Shown: positions 27,711 through 37,513 of the stretch, in pieces | How positions within the stretch are numbered: the first letter of the stretch is position 1 | Layout of the letters: the number at the start of each line of letters is the position of its first letter | DNA from: Syntrophomonadaceae bacterium | GTDB taxonomy: Bacteria; Bacillota; Dethiobacteria; DTU022 | Direction: 5' to 3' | DNA: 45,407 nucleotides | NCBI GenBank assembly: GCA_007132095.1 | Contig: SLPH01000058.1 | Location: 1-45,407 of the forward strand | The notes under the pieces: generated by a model | Told to the model about the DNA's origin: nothing | The model's database searches: none | What the model saw: only the letters and a program-made list of their open reading frames with translations | Translations under genes and position numbers: made by a program

Positions 27711-27960
27711 AAAACCCCTTCGTTCCCATTGAAGAGACGAAAGGGTATTCTTCCGCGGTACCACTCTAATTGTCAGCCTGCGCAGGCCGACCTCTTAAAG
27801 CTATAACGGCGCCACCGGCTCCTGCTTAATAGACTTTCTCACTTAGTCTTTCAGCGGGCTGCTCCTGGGGGAGTTCTATCGCCCGGGCGTGCCGCTTTTG
27901 CAGCTGGTGGCGGCTCTCTTAAACGCCGGTTGGCGATATACTATTTCCATTCATGGCATT
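27711..27960 (-). promoter_or_regulatory. T-box riboswitch leader
   Basis: minus strand AGTA (S-turn), AGAGAG bulge, GAACTC specifier-loop candidate, AGAGTGGTACCGCGG T-box core, then CCCTTTCGT...ACGAAGGGGTTTT terminator. Confidence 0.88.
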
Positions 27961-28264
27961 TTCTATAAAATTACTTTTAAATATAGCCTAATTCGACTTT
28001 TCCGTCAACCCTCAGATGGCGTTCGGATAGCGTTAAGCCATTGCAGGGAAAAGAAACCTCATTTTCAGCTCATACAGCAATACAATTGCCCAAACCTCTT
28101 AACGCCTTTCCGGTTAAATTGTCCGGCCTGTTCAGTAGCAGCGATAGACTAGCTAGGCGGAGTCTTCTCTCGGCGGGTGTTGAGGTCGGCGCCGAATTTG
28201 GTATAATAATCATCATAAGCTGAACAGGTAAAATCTGATCATCAGAAAAGGGGCTGGTTAAGCA

Positions 28265-29125
28265 ATGCTTGAGCAGTTATTGGCAAATAAAAAGGTGGTT
28301 TTGCTTGATGGCGGCCTGGGAACCGAATTGGCCAGGAGGGGCTGTGAAATGAGCGGCCTGAGCAATGCAAGGAACGCCGGGTCTGTGACTGCTATTCATA
28401 GAGATTATCGGCTTGCCGGATCAGATATTCTGCTTTCTAATACATTTACTCTGAACAGGATCAGTATGGAGGCTCGCGGATTAGATGTAGACATAAGGGA
28501 GATCAACGCCGCTGCCATTCAGTTGGTTAAAGAGGCTTCTGAAGGAAAATGCCTGGTATTTGGCGATATCGGGCCAACCGGTAAACTTTTGCAGCCATAC
28601 GGAGATTACAGCGAATCCCAGTTTTATGACTGCTATGCAGAACAGGTTGAAATTCTGATCGAAGCGGGGGCAGAGGGGATCATCATTGAAACTATTACCG
28701 ATTTGCGCGAGGGCATCTGTGCGCTGCGGGCAGCAAAGGATAATACCGGGCTTCCGGTCATACTCTCGTTGGCTTTTTCGACAATAGATCGTGGGGGACG
28801 GACGGTAATGGGCAGCAGCGTTGAAGAGGCTTCTGCTTCCGCCGAGGAGCTTGGAGCAGCTGCTGTGGGGGCAAATTGCGGAAGCCTGGATCCGGCCCAG
28901 ATGGCCGAAATTGTTCGGCTCTTTAAAAGCTCCACCAGCCTGCCTGTTGTTATCCAACCAAACGCGGGAATTCCGAAACTTATTAAGGGCGAGACTGTTT
29001 TTGACATGGAGCCGCAAGAATACGCCGAGGGTTTAATGAAATGCATTGAGCAAGGCGCATCGATTGTAGGCGGGTGCTGCGGCACTACACCGGCCCATAT
29101 CAAGGCGTTGGCTTTAAAAATATAG
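28265..29125 (+). CDS. Homocysteine S-methyltransferase family protein
   Basis: 286 aa; LLDGGLGTELARRG, GANCGS, VGGCCGTTPAHIKAL (Zn-binding Cys). Confidence 0.9.
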   Translation: MLEQLLANKKVVLLDGGLGTELARRGCEMSGLSNARNAGSVTAIHRDYRLAGSDILLSNTFTLNRISMEARGLDVDIREINAAAIQLVKEASEGKCLVFGDIGPTGKLLQPYGDYSESQFYDCYAEQVEILIEAGAEGIIIETITDLREGICALRAAKDNTGLPVILSLAFSTIDRGGRTVMGSSVEEASASAEELGAAAVGANCGSLDPAQMAEIVRLFKSSTSLPVVIQPNAGIPKLIKGETVFDMEPQEYAEGLMKCIEQGASIVGGCCGTTPAHIKALALKI

Positions 29126-29192
29126 TAAATAATAGTAAGGCAATCTCGCTGGAATGGTTTTTGGGTTAGCTTAATATTTTTTGGCCCCGACC

Positions 29193-30287
29193 TCAAGAAT
29201 CACTTTTTTTACCCAGGGCGACATGCTCGTAGATATGGGCTGCCACAATTTTCATAACGGTAAAAACCGGAATTGCCAGGATGATACCTAGTAATCCGCC
29301 AAGCCTTCCCGCCACGAGAACGATTAGAATTATTGCCAGCGGGCTTAAAGATAGCTTTCTTCCCATTACCTGGGGGGATATGAGCAGGCTTTCCACCTGC
29401 TGAACTATAACTATGACTATAACTACTTTCAGCATCATCAGGGGCGATTCAAGGATGCCAACTATTACCGCTGGTATTGCGCCAATGAACGGGCCGAGGA
29501 AGGGCACAATATTAGTGATCATGATGAAAATGGAAAGTATGAGAGCGTAATCGAGACCGATTAATAAAAACCCGATGTAAGCTAATATGCCGACACATAA
29601 ACAGACCAATCCCAAGCCCTGCACATAAGAGCCAAGCATCCTGTTCATTTCTGCCAGGGCGCTTTTTATGTTGTCCCTGTAATCGGCGGGCGCCAATTTA
29701 TCAGCCAGCGATGCTATCAGGCCCTTGCCCTGTTCCTTCAGCATATAATAGAGCAAAAATGGAATAATAACTATGGTCATAAAAATACTGGTTATAAAAT
29801 CTATGATCGCCGCTATGCTGAGGGCAAACTGCCTTAGGGCATTGTTCAGGGCGGCGGTCAGGTTATCGACAATGTTGTCATAATCAAAAGCCTCATGATC
29901 CAGGATCTGATTAATTACCCTGTTTCCCTCCAGGTTTTGAATAAGTCCCCGGAATTCGGATACTTTTTCTGGAACATTAAGCACCAACCTTTCAAACTCT
30001 GCCTGTAAAACAGGGCCGATGGTTAAGCCCAGCAGCACCAGAAGACCGGCTATGAGCAGATAAATGAGGGCTATGGCTGCAGGGCGTGGAAATTTATGCC
30101 CATATAGCCATTCGGCTAAAGGCAAAGTCAGGTAATAAAGAATCCCGGCGACGAAGAAGGACAGAAAGAGCGCTTCAATAGCAATAACAAAAGGCTGAAA
30201 AACAAAGGACACAAGGCTTCCCACATAGATAATCAGAAAAAACAGTAATATGGCAATTCCCGTTTTAAACCACTTTGCATTCCACAT
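29193..30287 (-). CDS. AI-2E family transporter (UPF0118)
   Basis: 364 aa polytopic; ITNIVPFLGPFIGAIPAVIVG, GRLGGLLGIILAIPV. Confidence 0.92.
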   Translation of the reverse strand: MWNAKWFKTGIAILLFFLIIYVGSLVSFVFQPFVIAIEALFLSFFVAGILYYLTLPLAEWLYGHKFPRPAAIALIYLLIAGLLVLLGLTIGPVLQAEFERLVLNVPEKVSEFRGLIQNLEGNRVINQILDHEAFDYDNIVDNLTAALNNALRQFALSIAAIIDFITSIFMTIVIIPFLLYYMLKEQGKGLIASLADKLAPADYRDNIKSALAEMNRMLGSYVQGLGLVCLCVGILAYIGFLLIGLDYALILSIFIMITNIVPFLGPFIGAIPAVIVGILESPLMMLKVVIVIVIVQQVESLLISPQVMGRKLSLSPLAIILIVLVAGRLGGLLGIILAIPVFTVMKIVAAHIYEHVALGKKSDS

Positions 30288-30336
30288 AACTAATCCTTCC
30301 TTAAACCCGGCACCGGGCTTCTTCCACCTCTAAGGT

Positions 30337-30867
30337 TTATGACCCTGCTTTTACCGGAAGATCGTAGTTGACGCCGAAGGTTTCAACCCGGATTGTTTTA
30401 ATTTTTTGCTCTTCAAGCGGACGGTCACGGGGGTCGCATGATGTAGTGACAATCCGGTCCGCAGCCTCCATTCCACTAATAACTTTTCCAAAAGCTGCAT
30501 ATTGCCCATCAAGATGGACAGCGTTTTCAACGGTAATAAAGAATTGCGAGCCTGCAGAATCCGGATGCTGAGATCTGGCCATAGATATAACCCCGCGCTC
30601 GTGTTTGATCGGGTTATCGTGTTTGTTGGTCGCAAACTCTCCTTTAATCTGGTAGCCTGGCCCGCCGGTTCCCTGACCTTCCGGGCAGCCTCCCTGGATC
30701 ATGAATCCCGGGATGGTGCGGTGAAAGATCAGGCCATCGTAAAAACCTTCATTAGCCAGGGCAATAAAGTTTTTTACGGTGTTGGGGGCATTTGAAGGAT
30801 CAAGTTCAATTTCAATTCTGTCTCCGTTATCCATGGTGATTGTTGCCATAGGGTTCTGTTCAGACAT
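30337..30867 (-). CDS. Peptidyl-prolyl cis-trans isomerase, cyclophilin type
   Basis: FHRTIPGFMIQGGCPEGQGTGGPGY, SAGSQFFIT, LDGQYAAFGKV. Confidence 0.96.
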   Translation of the reverse strand: MSEQNPMATITMDNGDRIEIELDPSNAPNTVKNFIALANEGFYDGLIFHRTIPGFMIQGGCPEGQGTGGPGYQIKGEFATNKHDNPIKHERGVISMARSQHPDSAGSQFFITVENAVHLDGQYAAFGKVISGMEAADRIVTTSCDPRDRPLEEQKIKTIRVETFGVNYDLPVKAGS

Positions 30868-31099
30868 GGTAAACCTCCTTCTTTTTTTTCAACAGGCCTT
30901 CCCGGCTTAGGTGTAATAAAAACAAAGCTTTTGAAAGGCTTATTGAGCTCTCAATAATCGCGATTAGTGGTATAAATTTATAAATAGTGCGGCAAGTTTA
31001 CACCTACACATGTTATTATTATACTACGTACTATTTTTATTTTACCAGTTTGCATCTTTATTTTGGCAGATAGACTGCATCTGTCGGGAGGTGGCAATT

Positions 31100-31672
31100 A
31101 TGAAATGCGATCTTTGTAAAGAAAACGGCTGTTACAACAACACCGAATGCAGGCAGAATAAGAAGGAAAGTGCTGTTGCTTATGAAGGTGAAAACCGGAA
31201 GATTCATGAAACAGCTGCAAAGATAGAGGCAGAGTATTACATGAAGAAAACCCGGATTGAGGAGTTGATTATATTCTGCCGTGAAATGGGGTACGAGAGA
31301 ATAGGGGTCGCCTTTTGTATCGGTTTAAAAGATGAAGCCGGAACTCTCTGCTCATACCTGAGAAATCACTTTTCCGTTTTTAGCGTTTGCTGCAAGGTTT
31401 GCGGTATCCCAAAGGAAGAATTGGCGCTGCAGAAAATTGAACCTGAACGGTTTGAAGCGATGTGCAATCCTCTTGCGCAAGCTGAAAAACTTGAACAGGA
31501 TAGGACTGAATTAAATGTTACCGTTGGTTTATGCATCGGTCACGATATTTTGTTTGGTAAAAGATCGCACGTGCCCGTCACCGCCCTGGTCGTTAAAGAC
31601 AGGGTGTTATCTCATAACCCTGCCGGTGCCCTTTACACAGGTTATTATAAGAAAAAATTAGGGGGCAAATAG
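31100..31672 (+). CDS. DUF1847-like Cys-rich protein
   Basis: MKCDLCKENGCYNNTEC start at ATG 31100 with GGGAGGTGG; conserved CKVCGIPKEE, MCNPLAQAEKL, GLCIGHDILFGKRSHVPVTALVVKDR. Confidence 0.8.
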   Translation: MKCDLCKENGCYNNTECRQNKKESAVAYEGENRKIHETAAKIEAEYYMKKTRIEELIIFCREMGYERIGVAFCIGLKDEAGTLCSYLRNHFSVFSVCCKVCGIPKEELALQKIEPERFEAMCNPLAQAEKLEQDRTELNVTVGLCIGHDILFGKRSHVPVTALVVKDRVLSHNPAGALYTGYYKKKLGGK

Positions 31673-31737
31673 CCGTGATTGGTCGTATCATGGGAAAGTA
31701 ATTTTGCCCGAAGCTTTGTTGCACTACAATATTTTGG

Positions 31738-31772
31738 CATAAAAAAGGCTCAACTGATGGTGAGCCTTTTAC
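31738..31772. terminator. Bidirectional terminator-like hairpin
   Basis: AAAAAAGGCTCA ... TGAGCCTTTT between convergent genes. Confidence 0.75.
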
Positions 31773-31802
31773 GTAAACTTCTTGCAGGGTGTGGAGAAAA
31801 GG

Positions 31803-32081
31803 TTAATCCTTTATAAGCTTATTCGAAATGAAGAGCTTGAAGAAGAGAATAAAAAGGCCGATCATTAAAGTTATCAAAACAACAATTAACGTGTCCCTGA
31901 TCGCCTCAACGTCCCTGGCCAGGTAGATTATAAAAATCGGGCGGGCAAGCCCGTATAATAATATTGCCAATCCCAGAGTAAAAAAACCAATCAGCTTAGA
32001 GATTCGCTTATTACGCTTGAAACCGGGTTGATTTTGTATATGGTCTAAAGGCTTTTCCAGGGCTTCCTGATATCTTTTCAT
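31803..32081 (-). CDS. Small hypothetical membrane protein
   Basis: 92 aa with two predicted TM stretches; no recognised family. Confidence 0.6.
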   Translation of the reverse strand: MKRYQEALEKPLDHIQNQPGFKRNKRISKLIGFFTLGLAILLYGLARPIFIIYLARDVEAIRDTLIVVLITLMIGLFILFFKLFISNKLIKD

Positions 32082-32191
32082 TGTTTACGCCCCCCCCTGG
32101 CACGGACTAAATCCCTGCCACTCACTTTTATTATAGGAGAAATGCTGATAAATAGCAATAATAGAAAAAGAAAAATAAGAGGGGCCCTATC

Positions 32192-32223
32192 GTGCAATAT
32201 TCTGTGATATCAAAATATTGCAC
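32192..32223. repeat. Perfect inverted repeat, possible operator
   Basis: GTGCAATATT-N12-AATATTGCAC in a divergent intergenic region. Confidence 0.65.
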
Positions 32224-32298
32224 TAAAAGAATGGATTTATCCGTTTATTTCTCATCCCGTAGACAAATTAATTTTAGCAAGATATAATATGGTCGTTG

Positions 32299-32323
32299 AG
32301 CCCCCTCTTTCCGGGAGGGGGCT
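32299..32323 (+). promoter_or_regulatory. Leader hairpin upstream of the SLC13 permease gene
   Basis: AGCCCCCTC-TTTCCGG-GAGGGGGCT 9-bp stem, no T tract. Confidence 0.45.
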
Positions 32324-32418
32324 GAAGCATATCTAAGTTGACCTGATATAATGGACCTTTGTTGGCCTGAAGATTTGTTCCAGCCTCCACATTATGGATC
32401 GAAAGGTGTTGCAAAAAG

Positions 32419-33687
32419 ATGGACCCCGCATATATAGCCCTGATTATTCTTGGCGCGGTGGTTGTGTTGTACATTACAGAGCTTTTGCCTTTACCGCTTA
32501 CATCTGTAGGCGGCTGTGTCGCCATGGTTATTTTTGGTGTTGCTACTTTTGGAGAAGCTTTTAGCGGTTTTTCCAACAGCACTGTTTTTTTGGTCGCCGG
32601 CATGATGGTTGTAGGTACCGCATTGTTTGAAACCGGAGCTGCGGAGGATATTGGTAAGAAGATTGCCACGCTCGCTCATTCAAATGAAAAAAGGATCCTG
32701 CTGGTGATAATGATTACTGCGGGTGTTCTTTCAGCGTTCCTCAACAATTCTACCACTACAGCTATGTTCATAACGGTAATTATGGGAATAGCTGCGGCCA
32801 GCCGGGGTAAAATACACTCGCAGCGGTTAATTATGCCGCTGGCTTTTGCCTGTAATGCCGGAGGTATGTTAACCCTTGTCGGTTCAACCCCTACAGTTAT
32901 TGTCCAGGGGGTCCTTACCCAGGCAGGTTATGAGCCGCTGGGCTTTTTTGAGTTCAGCTTGATCGGCCTGCCTGTTTTTATCGCTGTTATCATTTATATG
33001 TCTACAATTGGATATAAGGCATTGCATAAGTTGGCTGATTTGAAAGATACCCCGGTGATACCGGAGACGGAAGATCCTCATTCAGATAATGGCAAACGGA
33101 CTTCAAAAAAGAAAACCGCTGTCGCTATCATGCTCCTCTGTATTATCCTTTTTATCACCGAGCCGTTTCCCCCCGGGCTAACTGCCATGATCGGCGCCTG
33201 GCTCTGCCTGGTAACGGGCTGTCTTAAAGAAAAAGATACATATCGCAATTTTGATTGGACGACGGTGCTTGTTTTAGCAGGCTCACTGGGAATAGCCCAG
33301 GGCCTGGAAATCAGTGGGGCAGGCCAGCTAATCGCTGAGCAGGTTCTTGAGCTGGGGGTATCGAGTAACCCATATGTAATCTTCGGCATCTTTATCGCTC
33401 TCGGTATGATTTTGACCCAGATCATGTCGAATACCGCTACTACCGCGATGATGGCGCCAATAGCACTTTTTATGGCCCAGGGTCTGGGGGTTTCACCTTA
33501 TCCATTCATGCTGGGCTTGTGCACGCTTACCGCTGCCGGCTTTGCCACACCTGTTGCAACTCCTCCGAACACTATGGCCCTGGTAGCCGGCTATACTTTT
33601 AAAGATTACCTTAAGATCGGGGGAATCTTGAACATAGTAGTTTTCATTGTCACCCTGGTATTCGTGCCCCTCATTTGGCCTTTTTAG
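32419..33687 (+). CDS. SLC13/DASS-family anion permease
   Basis: 422 aa polytopic; FLNNSTTTAMFITVIM and MSNTATTAMMAPIALFMA (repeated SNT-like motifs). Confidence 0.88.
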   Translation: MDPAYIALIILGAVVVLYITELLPLPLTSVGGCVAMVIFGVATFGEAFSGFSNSTVFLVAGMMVVGTALFETGAAEDIGKKIATLAHSNEKRILLVIMITAGVLSAFLNNSTTTAMFITVIMGIAAASRGKIHSQRLIMPLAFACNAGGMLTLVGSTPTVIVQGVLTQAGYEPLGFFEFSLIGLPVFIAVIIYMSTIGYKALHKLADLKDTPVIPETEDPHSDNGKRTSKKKTAVAIMLLCIILFITEPFPPGLTAMIGAWLCLVTGCLKEKDTYRNFDWTTVLVLAGSLGIAQGLEISGAGQLIAEQVLELGVSSNPYVIFGIFIALGMILTQIMSNTATTAMMAPIALFMAQGLGVSPYPFMLGLCTLTAAGFATPVATPPNTMALVAGYTFKDYLKIGGILNIVVFIVTLVFVPLIWPF

Positions 33688-33714
33688 CCTTTTCGGCATA
33701 TGTTTAGGATCGAT

Positions 33715-33746
33715 ATGAGCCCCTGAAAGCGGGGCTCATTTATTTT
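33715..33746 (+). terminator. Rho-independent terminator
   Basis: ATGAGCCCC-TGAAAGC-GGGGCTCAT followed by TTATTTT. Confidence 0.8.
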
Positions 33747-33773
33747 GTCCGGGAATGGGCAGATCGGTTAAGT

Positions 33774-35744
33774 TTAAGCTTCCCCCGCACCGGTACTGTT
33801 ATTATCTGGCATTCGCAGTTTTTTCCAGAGTGTAGTTCGGCTGATGCCCAATCTTTTTGCAATTTCCACTTTATTTTCAGCAGGATGCATCTGCTGCGTT
33901 TTTTCAATTATCTCCTGTTCCATCTCTTCCATGGTTCCCATGGAAATAACAATTTTGCCTTTTTCAGGCGCTGCCTGATCATCTTCAGCAATATATTCAC
34001 TGCCAAAAGAATAAAGTTCTTTGATTAAATCGTTTAATGTATTCAGGGGATTGCTGCTGACTTCGCTTAAAGTTACGTATTTTTCAACGAAATTAGCCAG
34101 TTCCCGAACATTTCCCGGCCATGGGTACCTTTCGAGCCAGCGTTGAATGGTTTCCGAGAATTCAAAATCAACAGCGGCTGGGGAATAAGCGGTTTTGACA
34201 AAATACTTGAACAGGAAAATTATATCCTCCTTGCGATTACGCAGTGGGGGAATGTTCAATTGTAAAACGTTTAGCCGGAAAAAGAGATCCCGCCTGAACT
34301 GGTTATCCATCAACATCCTGGTAAGATCGCGATTGGTAGCGGCAATTATTCTTACATCAACAGGCACAAGCCTGTCGCCTCCTAACCTGCGGACAGCTTT
34401 TTCCTGTAATACTCTCAGGAGACGGGATTGAAGAGAAAGAGGCATTTCGGAGATTTCGTCCAGGAACAAGGTTCCTCCATGGGCCAATTCAAACAAACCC
34501 GGCTTACCGCCTTTTTGTGCCCCTGTAAAAGCTCCTTCGTCATAGCCGAAGAGTTCGCTTTCCAGCAGGTTTTCCGGAATTGCGGCACAGTTTACCGCTA
34601 CGAAAGGGCCGTCGCTGCGCAGGCCTGCAGTGTGTATGCTGTGGGCGAAAAGCTCCTTGCCTGTACCGCTTTCTCCTGTTATTAGCACTGTTGAGTTTGT
34701 TTTAGCATAGCCCCGGGCGCGTAAAACAGCGTTCTTAATAGAGGCCGATCTGGCTGCTATGTCATCGAAAGTAAACCTTGACACCAGGCCTTTCGTGTAG
34801 AGTTCACGGCGAATCTTGGCTTCGAGTTTTTGGATTTTGCTGACCCGCTGCAGGGTAACCATGACTCCGAAAGGCTTGCTCCTGTTTTGCAGGGCAATGC
34901 GGTTGGCAAGAATCCGGTTTCCCCTGATATCGATAACCTTCGAGGGCTCAATGCAGCCAGGATCGAGAAACTCTTTAAACTCGTAATATAAGCCTGATAT
35001 CTCAGCCATTGGCCTCCCCACGATCTCTTTCTGTTTCAGGCCGATTAAGTTTTCTGCAATAGGATTGAAATGCGAAATCCTGTTTTGGCGATCCAGGGCT
35101 AAAACGCCGGTTTCAGTATTGTCAATTATTGCCTGTAGAAATTCAGCCATTTCCAGGTCTTTCTGGCGGATAGCCAGCAAATCTGCCGCCCTTTGAAAAG
35201 CATCAACTATTGCTTCACGGCTGGAGTAGACCATCACGCCTTGCATCCCCTTTTCCCTGGCCATACGTATTGTGCATTCTCCCGTTGCAACCACGACATC
35301 GGCTTTCCATGCTGCGGCTGCATCGACCTGGGCTTCAAGCATGCTGCGGTCTTCGTAATAAAAAGGTTTGGCTCTCTCCTGCAGATGAAGAATTTTCAGG
35401 AGATTGGATTTTTCATAAAATGATTTGCGGGATATATGTTCAAAGAAGGCGATTTTACGGCCGACTTCTTTGGCGCGATAAAAAGCCTGCAGGGCATCAT
35501 AAGGAGTGATCTGAATCAGGATAACCGGGATGGATACAATATTTTTTATAAATACTCCTGTAGCCCCGCGGCTGATAATACATTCGACCTTGTTTTTTTC
35601 AAAATCGCGCGCTGCGGTAACCCCTCTTTCCAGGGCCTCCTCTACAATATTGACAGCAAGCTTCATTTCATCGGCCACTTCACGCGCGGTTAATGTTAAT
35701 TCGGGATAAGGTGAAATCATGGCAATTCCGCTTTTTGCATTCAT
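33774..35744 (-). CDS. Sigma-54-dependent activator with PrpR-type N-terminal domain and PAS
   Basis: 656 aa; PrpR_N-like ([37 protein letters not shown]), [26 protein letters not shown], Fis [15 protein letters not shown]. Confidence 0.93.
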   Translation of the reverse strand: MNAKSGIAMISPYPELTLTAREVADEMKLAVNIVEEALERGVTAARDFEKNKVECIISRGATGVFIKNIVSIPVILIQITPYDALQAFYRAKEVGRKIAFFEHISRKSFYEKSNLLKILHLQERAKPFYYEDRSMLEAQVDAAAAWKADVVVATGECTIRMAREKGMQGVMVYSSREAIVDAFQRAADLLAIRQKDLEMAEFLQAIIDNTETGVLALDRQNRISHFNPIAENLIGLKQKEIVGRPMAEISGLYYEFKEFLDPGCIEPSKVIDIRGNRILANRIALQNRSKPFGVMVTLQRVSKIQKLEAKIRRELYTKGLVSRFTFDDIAARSASIKNAVLRARGYAKTNSTVLITGESGTGKELFAHSIHTAGLRSDGPFVAVNCAAIPENLLESELFGYDEGAFTGAQKGGKPGLFELAHGGTLFLDEISEMPLSLQSRLLRVLQEKAVRRLGGDRLVPVDVRIIAATNRDLTRMLMDNQFRRDLFFRLNVLQLNIPPLRNRKEDIIFLFKYFVKTAYSPAAVDFEFSETIQRWLERYPWPGNVRELANFVEKYVTLSEVSSNPLNTLNDLIKELYSFGSEYIAEDDQAAPEKGKIVISMGTMEEMEQEIIEKTQQMHPAENKVEIAKRLGISRTTLWKKLRMPDNNSTGAGEA

Positions 35745-36089
35745 ATATTAAACACCCCCGATAATTATTATACGGTTTCTGGCAGGATAAGGTCAATCTA
35801 TGTTTAATATACTAACAAGGGCGCAGAAATCCGCCGCCCCGGGAGAACCCTGAACGCCTCTGAAAAGACGAGGTGGCGGCAAGACATCTAGTCAAATTTA
35901 AGCTAAAACTAAAGGCCGGCAATTTCAGTCCCGATGTCGTTGACAATGTGAACTTTAATGTTAATTAAATGAACGTGTAGTCAGCTTGCTCTATGCCGCC
36001 AGCGTATTGGGCATTGCGCCAGGGTCCGGAAAGCGCTGCCTGGCGGGCGTTTAAGAATATTATAGGAATCAGGCTGTGAAGCGGCTTAT

Positions 36090-36105
36090 TGGCAAGAATA
36101 TTGCT
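36090..36105 (+). promoter_or_regulatory. Sigma-54 (-24/-12) promoter for the thiolase operon
   Basis: TGGCAA-GAATA-TTGCT, one mismatch to TGGCAC-N5-TTGCW. Confidence 0.78.
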
Positions 36106-36300
36106 TATATTATTTGTAAGGTTTTATGCGCTATTATCCTGTTGCAAATTCAAAGATTGATAGCGGTGAGACTTTCAAGGGGAGGTGATTCTTTCAGCAG
36201 ATCAAAAGAGTAACAAGAAAAATGTGAAATAGGGGTGAAATCCCCCAAAAAATATCACAAGGAGGGCTGATTCGGAAAGCTGAGCTTTTCGAAGAAAACT

Positions 36301-37482
36301 ATGGGTAAAGCAGTAATTGTTAGCGCAGTGCGCACTGTCGGCGGCAGGTATGGCGGCGGTTTAAGTAAGATGAGCGCGCCTGAACTCGGCGCTGCCGTTG
36401 TTAAAGAGGCCGTAAAAAGAGCCGGCATGCCCGGCGATGAGGTAGATGAGTTAGTATTTGGTTGCGGCTGGCAGGCAGGTATTGGGCCAAACGTTGCCAG
36501 GGTAGCCACTGTTAACGGAGGGCTTCCCCAGGAGGTGCCCGCTTACACTGTTAATATTCGTTGTGCTTCCAGTCTTCAGGCAACCATTCAGGGCACCCGT
36601 TCGGTTTTGCTGGGAGATTCTGATGTAGTTGTAGTTGGAGGGACAGAATCGGCATCGAACGTTCCCTACCTTTTGGACAAAGCGCGTTGGGGCGCCCGCA
36701 TGGGCGACTTTAAAGCTTATGACGGCCTGCACAAGGATGGTTTTATGTGTCCCCTGGCCGGCATGCTGATGGGTAACACGGCTGAACTTCTAGCTGAAAA
36801 ATATAGCATTGACCGCAAAGAACAGGATTCTTTTGCACTTGAAAGCCACACCAAGGCTGTCAAGGCGATCAAAGAAGGCCGTTTCAAGGATGAAGTAATG
36901 CCTATCGAGATTAAATCCCGTAAAGGTACGGTCACAGTTGTTGACGAAGAGATTCCGCGTGAAGATGCTTCTGTGGAAATGATGGGTAAACTGCCTCCCG
37001 TGTTCCAGAAAGACGGTACAGTAACTGCAGGAAACAGCTGTGCTCTTTGCGATAACGCTTCTGCAATGGTGATCATGTCCGAAGAAAAAGCCAAGGTGCT
37101 GGGCCTGGAACCGCTGGCTGTCATTCGCGGTTATGCGGCCAAAGGCGTGGATCCAAAATACATGGGTATTGGACCTGTAGCCGCGGTTCCCATTGCCTGT
37201 GAAAATGCCGGTGTAAAGCTGGACGACATCGATTTAATCGAGCTTAACGAAGCTTTTGCTGTGCAGTACCTGGCAGTGGAAAGAGAAATGAAGTGGGACC
37301 GGGATAAAGTAAACGTTTACGGTGGGGCGATTGCACTGGGACACCCGGTTGGATCAACGGGAACCAAGATTTTGACCACCCTGTTATACGCTTTGCAGAG
37401 CCAGGATAAAACCCTTGGCCTGGTAAGCGCTTGTGTCGGCGGCGGGCAGGGACTGGCCATTATTGTAGAGAGGCTTAAATAA
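36301..37482 (+). CDS. Thiolase / acetyl-CoA acetyltransferase
   Basis: 393 aa; NIRCASSLQATIQGT, NEAFAVQYLA, GGAIALGHPVGSTGTKI, CVGGGQGLAIIVE. Confidence 0.95.
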   Translation: MGKAVIVSAVRTVGGRYGGGLSKMSAPELGAAVVKEAVKRAGMPGDEVDELVFGCGWQAGIGPNVARVATVNGGLPQEVPAYTVNIRCASSLQATIQGTRSVLLGDSDVVVVGGTESASNVPYLLDKARWGARMGDFKAYDGLHKDGFMCPLAGMLMGNTAELLAEKYSIDRKEQDSFALESHTKAVKAIKEGRFKDEVMPIEIKSRKGTVTVVDEEIPREDASVEMMGKLPPVFQKDGTVTAGNSCALCDNASAMVIMSEEKAKVLGLEPLAVIRGYAAKGVDPKYMGIGPVAAVPIACENAGVKLDDIDLIELNEAFAVQYLAVEREMKWDRDKVNVYGGAIALGHPVGSTGTKILTTLLYALQSQDKTLGLVSACVGGGQGLAIIVERLK

Positions 37483-37513
37483 TTTACCTGATTCGTGAAA
37501 GGAGGAAGTAAAG

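Noticed and set aside
32363-32378. TGGCCTGAAGATTTGT as a sigma-54 promoter for the SLC13 gene
   Set aside because: The invariant GC of the -12 element is absent.
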